Below, piece by piece: positions 61,196-64,000 of a DNA stretch of 64,000 bases. Each line of letters begins with the position of its first letter. Position 1 is the stretch's first letter. Both the position numbers and the translations under genes were made by a program. The notes beneath the pieces were generated by a model that saw only the letters and a program-made list of their open reading frames with translations, made no database searches and was not told where the DNA came from. Origin of the DNA: Phoronis australis (taxonomy: Eukaryota > Phoronida > Phoronidae); assembly GCA_002633005.1 (NCBI GenBank), contig NMRA01000248.1, positions 188,001 through 252,000 on the forward strand. The letters are read 5' to 3'.

Positions 61196-61974
61196 GTTAG
61201 GCGGTATAGATATGCATGCTGGGCGGCAAGAGTTATGCCGCTTAGGCTGTATCGAGATACCAGTTAACGTCATATATACACAGTGGCAAATCTTCAATTC
61301 GTGAACACGACTGTTCTGCTTGCTAAGAACTGTCACGTAATTCAACCATTAAAGTTCACATCCCGATTTTGGAGGTGCTTTGAAAAGTGCCATCTTACTG
61401 TGTCTGAATTGTACGTTCGCTTGCCCCCGTAAAACGAAAATTCTACATACATCTTTTTGGCGCTGTGAGAGCATAAGATCGACTTTGTGCCAGCAACCAC
61501 GAGATTGGGGCTCTGGCTATCATCTGCTATGCTGGCACTCAACCGTTTTGGCTAGTTTTTGGAAATGAACCACCAGGCCTAGGCAACTCCACCCTTCTGC
61601 TGCACAGGGTGCACAAAACTGGAAGATGTTTAATAACATACTAGACCAAAACCTTCAGAAACCGTTCACAAAGCCCAATGAAACTTGAGGTTATTTTTTT
61701 CGCAAGGGCAGCCGGGATACTTAGAGACATTATCGGTTTACAACCAATATATTTTTGGGAATTGGTAAATGGGATGAACTCTTTGAAGTTTATGACAGCA
61801 TCGACCAGAGCTACAAAATAATAAAATCAGTTTTTGTTTTATTATAAATCACCAATTTTTACTGCTGTATGACATTCGCTGAACTCGATGCCGGCGACTT
61901 TAATTACCGATAAATAAGCATTTATCCGTCAACCAGCAGAGCGTTGGCTTCGACGCAAGAGTTTCGGGTTCTCT

Positions 61975-62011
61975 CATGGGCGGCGCAGCGCTGAAATATG
62001 CGCCGCCCATG
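61975..62011. repeat. Perfect hairpin, 13-bp arms
   Basis: CATGGGCGGCGCA (61975-61987) and TGCGCCGCCCATG (61999-62011) are exact reverse complements around an 11-base loop. G/C-rich in an AT-rich setting; function unknown. Confidence 0.75.
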
Positions 62012-63139
62012 TCTATTCCTCGTTGGGGCTAATTTAGGATAATCACATCCTCTGCTTATCACAATATGGATGTTATGGTACTTAGTTTGTGATCTTTTCC
62101 GGCAGTTGTCGTAGTCGCCTGAAGGATAATAGGTCAAGATTGCCTGTTTACCACTAGACTTCGCATGGAGTTTTCAAAACGTGCTCCAGAGTTTTGAAAG
62201 TTGACGAGGGTTGCAAAGCAATATTTTGTTTCGGAGAGATAGATGGGAAAGCGGTTGTTGATATATCTGCAAAGCTGGGTTTATTTTCCTGTTAAAGGTT
62301 ACCTCCCAGAGGAGGCGCTGTATAGGTCTGCATCCGAATCTCGCCTTTGCAAAAACACGTGAAATATCGCCAGGTGAAGTGCATGATCACACAAACTTCT
62401 TTAGTGAGATTCTTGTCTCTTCGAAACTTTACCCAGTCGTCCTCATTGGATTTTGCCTAGCAGTGCTCACGTACACAAAACTGCGGTCTATGAATACAGT
62501 ACAATGTACATGTAGTTGTTAGTCGGTTTCACCTCAAAAGCTCTATGCGCATGACCACTGAAACTTTATTGTTACATGTACATGCGTTATATTTTTACCG
62601 TTTCACTTCCACCGTAAAAGGAAGCGAGACTTCAAATAGGTGGTAAAAACATAAATTTCAGTTACAGTTTTCAGCCCACTTAACCACCAGTACTTCAGTC
62701 CCCGCCTGCCAATTGACTGAGAGCCAGCGCTAGCCAGATTTTGAAAGCATATTTATTACATAATACACAATGTGTTTCAAAAATGCTGCCATCCATTCAT
62801 TTTTTATTTTAAGCTGTTTGAGAGCTACCTAAACCCATAACTTGAGATTCCTCTGTCGCTGAGCATCAATGCTACAAGAGTCCGCCATTTTGAAAAAAGT
62901 GATTGAAAACACCTTCTCATTTGAAATGAGCTTTTCTCAAATAAATGAGCTTCGAAAAAAGGACTTAAATTGAATACTTAATANCAAACTCGAGTAAAAA
63001 CTCTAAATTTTGAGTTCAAACTCGAACTTTTAGCCTTTATGTTGGGTTTATCAACTGCAAAGTAGGACTAATAAATTATCTGCTTAATAAGTCATTATGT
63101 ATACAAGCATAGAATAATAGACACTTATCTTAAGTTTGC

Positions 63140-63212
63140 ACAAAAGTAGAGTAGAAAATACCAAACATAATTTCAAGTCCATTTCAAGTAAAAAGATTAG
63201 AGACTGGGCAAA
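63140..63212. repeat. Dispersed repeat copy, paired with 54690-54756
   Basis: See the partner copy. Divergence between the two is about one base in four by eye, so the family is old. Confidence 0.45.
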
Positions 63213-64000
63213 TGGTTTTTTTCCTTAAGATATACTTTCATCACTGTCCATTTTCAGATCCAGGTGACATAGCTGACGAGTAACCACTGAAGAAAATTAT
63301 GGACTTGCCAAGACACAGAAGAAGAACAAGAACCACAATTTTTGCCATGCACTGAGGAACATAGTGGACCAATAAGCGCTGGGAATATTCTGTGTTGACA
63401 CTACTGACCAAAAGAAACTGGAAATAAGCATGTGTTGCTACTGGGAAGACAACAGCTGGCTTGAATTGTCATACAAAACTAACTACTTTGCCATCCCCTT
63501 GTGGCCATTTTTGTGGGGGAAACTGCCTTGTGTACTCAGTAGCTTGCAGGATCTTCCTAAAAATTGTAATCCTTTTCCAATCAAGATGGTAAGTGACTAT
63601 GGTTAATTTTTGCATCTGATTTTTTCCATCTGCCTCTCAGTCTTCCAAATTGTTCCAATAATCTCTATGTATTTTGACGTGTCCATGCGAAGAAAGCCTT
63701 TGACATAGTTTTTTTGATTGAATCATACGACAGTAGCCGATATTCTTATTTGAAGGAGTCTGATAACTTTGGTGCCCCCATGTGGCATTCAATATATTTT
63801 GCACTGCTCTTAACACCCCTAGAAAACACTTTGTGTACGGTGAAGATGTGGATGCATGTCAATGCCCTGCGTTATTGTGTTTTTGATACTTTTTAAGTTA
63901 TGATCAAAACTGTCAATTTAAAATGCCCTATTAAAAATGTTAATTTCACATTATTGTCTCAATCAAGACTTAGAAATTGGTAAAATTTTTGTATCGGCGT

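Larger units (their letters stand above)
60673..64000. other. Downstream region without a supported gene
   Basis: After the FN2 stop the sequence holds the TATG/CATA microsatellite, a perfect 13-bp hairpin near 62.0 kb, a diverged repeat at 63.15 kb and one N at 62984. Open frames across the microsatellite are repeat artefacts (Tyr-Val-Cys-Met periodicity). Nothing coding was recognised to the window end. Confidence 0.45.

Noticed and set aside
60724-61345. Several frames of 110-180 codons around 61 kb
   Set aside because: They read through the TATG/CATA microsatellite and give periodic Tyr-Val-Cys-Met or His-Thr peptides.

Overview
The window is animal nuclear DNA, AT-rich, with small coding exons, GT-AG introns of a few hundred bases to several kilobases, many microsatellites, short inverted-repeat transposons, one 102-base gap and six isolated N calls. 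The mix of domains (PAN/Apple, Eph-receptor/TNFR-like Cys repeats, EF-hands, plant-type haem peroxidase, fibronectin type II, NlpC/LRAT-like) and the Penelope-like retroelement fragments point to a marine invertebrate. Amphioxus, a cnidarian or a mollusc would all fit; the sequence alone does not decide.

Five protein-coding genes could be assembled exon by exon, with phases that agree across every junction used. All lie on the + strand. Four start with a recognisable signal peptide and the fifth lacks only its first exon, so the window reads as a run of secreted-protein genes. In order: (1) 3699-10636, a mosaic protein with a Cys-rich N-terminus, Eph/TNFR-like repeats and three PAN modules, every exon phase 1; (2) 13460-19270, a 216-residue secreted protein with four EF-hands, built from a duplicated two-hand block whose intron position is also duplicated; (3) 35494-44677, a 381-residue secreted plant-type haem peroxidase in seven exons with both haem-pocket histidines; (4) 51193-52241, a 172-residue secreted protein with the His and Asn-Cys-His boxes of the NlpC/P60-LRAT-like fold and an Arg-rich tail; (5) 57024-60672, a 164-residue secreted protein of two fibronectin type II modules. 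An unattached signal-peptide exon lies at 25686-25758. The genes are unrelated in sequence and no shared pathway can be claimed; all products probably enter the secretory route.

The spacers and introns hold the 3' end of a Penelope-like element (1-645, minus) and a second GIY-YIG retroelement tail (4190-4620), an 817-bp inverted-repeat transposon with a short internal reading frame (27937-28753), a 195-bp MITE with near-perfect 57-bp arms and a 6-bp target duplication (49096-49290), a hAT-like MITE (37195-37363), a G/C-tract inverted-repeat family that coincides with several N calls, a tRNA-derived SINE-like head (55454-55529), a seven-copy 21-bp phased repeat (36278-36422) and two oppositely oriented trinucleotide arrays (45.3-46.6 kb). 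The longest stretch without a confident gene is 19.3-35.5 kb. No CRISPR, operon, rRNA or functional tRNA was seen, and no wholly new system could be demonstrated.
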